Assembly (NCBI RefSeq): GCF_001559075.2
Contig: NZ_CP014015.2
Coordinates: forward strand, 806,001 to 870,000
DNA length: 64,000 bases
Direction: 5' to 3'
Source: Citrobacter amalonaticus
GTDB taxonomy: Bacteria; Pseudomonadota; Gammaproteobacteria; Enterobacterales; Enterobacteriaceae
Shown: one piece after another, positions 62,940-64,000 of the stretch
Layout: each line of letters opens with the position of its first letter
Numbering within the stretch: the first letter of the stretch is position 1
Notes under the pieces: generated by a model
The model's database searches: none
What the model saw: the letters and a program-made list of their open reading frames with translations, nothing else
Told to the model about the DNA's origin: nothing
Position numbers and translations under genes: made by a program

Positions 62940-64000
62940 ATGAACGCTTTCAATCCCGCGCAGTTTCGCGCGCAATTTCCGGCACTCGCTGACGCGGGCG
63001 TCTATCTGGATAGCGCCGCGACGGCCCTTAAACCGCAGGCCGTTATCGAGGCGACCCGGCAGTTCTATAGTCTGAGCGCTGGCAATGTCCATCGCAGCCA
63101 GTTCGCCGAGGCCCAGCGCCTGACCGCGCGCTATGAGGCCGCACGGGAGAAAGTGGCGCGTTTGCTGAATGCGCCAGATGACAAAACCATCGTCTGGACC
63201 CGGGGCACCACGGAGGCCATCAATATGGTGGCGCAGAGCTATGCCCGCCCTCGCCTGCAACCGGGCGATGAGATCATCGTCAGCGTCGCGGAGCATCACG
63301 CGAACCTCGTGCCGTGGTTGATGGTCGCGGAGCAAACCGGGGCGAAAGTGGTCAAGCTGCCGCTCAATGCCCAACACCTGCCTGATGTCGAACGTCTGCC
63401 AGAAATCATCACCCCGCGCAGCCGAATTCTCGCGCTGGGGCAGATGTCGAACGTCACCGGCGGCTGCCCGGACTTAGCCCGTGCCATTACCCTCGCCCAT
63501 GCCGCAGACATGGTAGTGATGGTGGATGGCGCGCAGGGTGCCGTCCATTTCCCGGCAGATGTCCAGGCGCTCGATATCGATTTCTACGCCTTCTCTGGCC
63601 ATAAGCTGTACGGTCCAACCGGTATCGGCGTGCTTTACGGCAAACCGGCGCTACTGGAGACCATGTCGCCCTGGCTCGGTGGCGGTAAGATGATCAACGA
63701 AGTCAGCTTCGAGGGCTTCACCACCCAGGCCGCACCATGGAAGCTGGAAGCAGGTACCCCTAACGTCGCTGGCGTGATTGGCATGAGCGCCGCGCTGGAA
63801 TGGCTGGCCGATGTTGATATCGTCCAGGCGGAAAGCTGGAGTCGCGGACTGGCTACGCTGGCGGAAGAGGCGCTGGCTCAGCGTCCGGGGTTCCGTTCGT
63901 TTCGCTGTCAGGACTCCAGTCTGCTGGCCTTTGATTTTGCCGGTGTTCACCATAGCGATATGGTCACCCTGCTGGCGGAATATGGTATCGCGCTCCGTGC
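62940..64000 (+). CDS. csdA: cysteine desulfurase CsdA, 5' part
   Basis: The first 353 residues of CsdA, cut by the right window edge. CsdA removes sulfur from cysteine (or selenium, or sulfinate) using PLP and passes it to CsdE. The PLP-binding Lys is K222 in FSGHKLYGPTG; the conserved His of SVAEHHANLVPW and VDGAQGAVHF are also present. The nucleophilic Cys, in the GQHC motif of E. coli, should lie just past the last visible codons (GIALRA). Start ATG 62940 follows CCGAGGAATACC. The frame is open throughout. Confidence 0.96.
   Translation, partial: MNAFNPAQFRAQFPALADAGVYLDSAATALKPQAVIEATRQFYSLSAGNVHRSQFAEAQRLTARYEAAREKVARLLNAPDDKTIVWTRGTTEAINMVAQSYARPRLQPGDEIIVSVAEHHANLVPWLMVAEQTGAKVVKLPLNAQHLPDVERLPEIITPRSRILALGQMSNVTGGCPDLARAITLAHAADMVVMVDGAQGAVHFPADVQALDIDFYAFSGHKLYGPTGIGVLYGKPALLETMSPWLGGGKMINEVSFEGFTTQAAPWKLEAGTPNVAGVIGMSAALEWLADVDIVQAESWSRGLATLAEEALAQRPGFRSFRCQDSSLLAFDFAGVHHSDMVTLLAEYGIALR

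Overview
The window is chromosomal DNA from an enterobacterium close to Escherichia and Salmonella; Citrobacter is my best guess, from gene order and protein similarity recalled from memory. Most of it is the conserved backbone queD ... eno-pyrG-mazG-relA-rlmD-barA ... gudPXD-yqcA-truC-yqcC-csrB-syd-queF-ppnN-sdaCB-xni-fuc ... rlmM-ygdD-gcvA-gcvB-ygdI-csdA. Both ends cut genes: the 3' end of queD at the left and the 5' part of csdA at the right. No tRNA, rRNA, CRISPR array, integrase or transposase was seen.

Region 1 (1-10.9 kb) is the ygcNOP / ygcWUSRQ / yqcE-ygcE locus: an SDR dehydrogenase, an FAD-linked oxidase, two ETF-like subunits, a FixC-like flavoprotein and a FixX-like ferredoxin, two MFS transporters, an FGGY kinase and a GlpP-like antiterminator (YgcP). 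The ygcW/yqcE divergent region shows the most striking structure in the window. Each side has a near-consensus CRP site. Each also has an early leader hairpin of the form ATTACT..AGTAAT or AGTTACC..GGTAACT with a conserved loop, and an overlapping intrinsic terminator whose U-tract ends exactly 24 nt before the start codon. Two stem base pairs change in a compensatory way between the two copies. This looks like a pair of antiterminator/terminator switches, with YgcP as the obvious candidate regulator.

Region 2 (10.9-31 kb) holds queE, then a nanE / PTS EIIBC / RpiR-type cassette (probably N-acetylmannosamine uptake) where E. coli K-12 carries other genes, then eno, pyrG, mazG (mazEF is absent), relA, rlmD, barA, and the glycerate kinase plus glucarate genes (garK, gudD, gudX, gudP). 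Region 3 (31-40.6 kb) is conserved housekeeping with the CsrB sRNA. CsrB sequesters CsrA, and it has an upstream palindrome of the UvrY type; UvrY is the partner of BarA, whose gene is also in this window.

Region 4 (40.6-50.9 kb) is a remodelled L-fucose locus. fucA, fucI, fucK, fucU and fucR are present, but fucO and fucP are missing from their usual places. A LacI-type regulator and a complete RbsABC-type sugar ABC importer sit between fucA and fucI. Two identical 16-bp palindromes flank the divergent promoter region. Region 5 (50.9-59.7 kb) is an AT-rich accessory island between fucR and rlmM. It encodes two paralogous DcrB-like exported proteins, a LuxR-type protein, a ToxR/CadC-like membrane regulator with a partner resembling YqeI/YqeJ, a free winged-helix protein, an EamA transporter, two membrane proteins, an OmpR-type regulator lacking the phosphoacceptor Asp, a YhfL-like small lipoprotein and a possible 30-residue membrane peptide. 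Region 6 (59.7-64 kb) returns to backbone with rlmM, ygdD, gcvA, the GcvB sRNA, ygdI and csdA.
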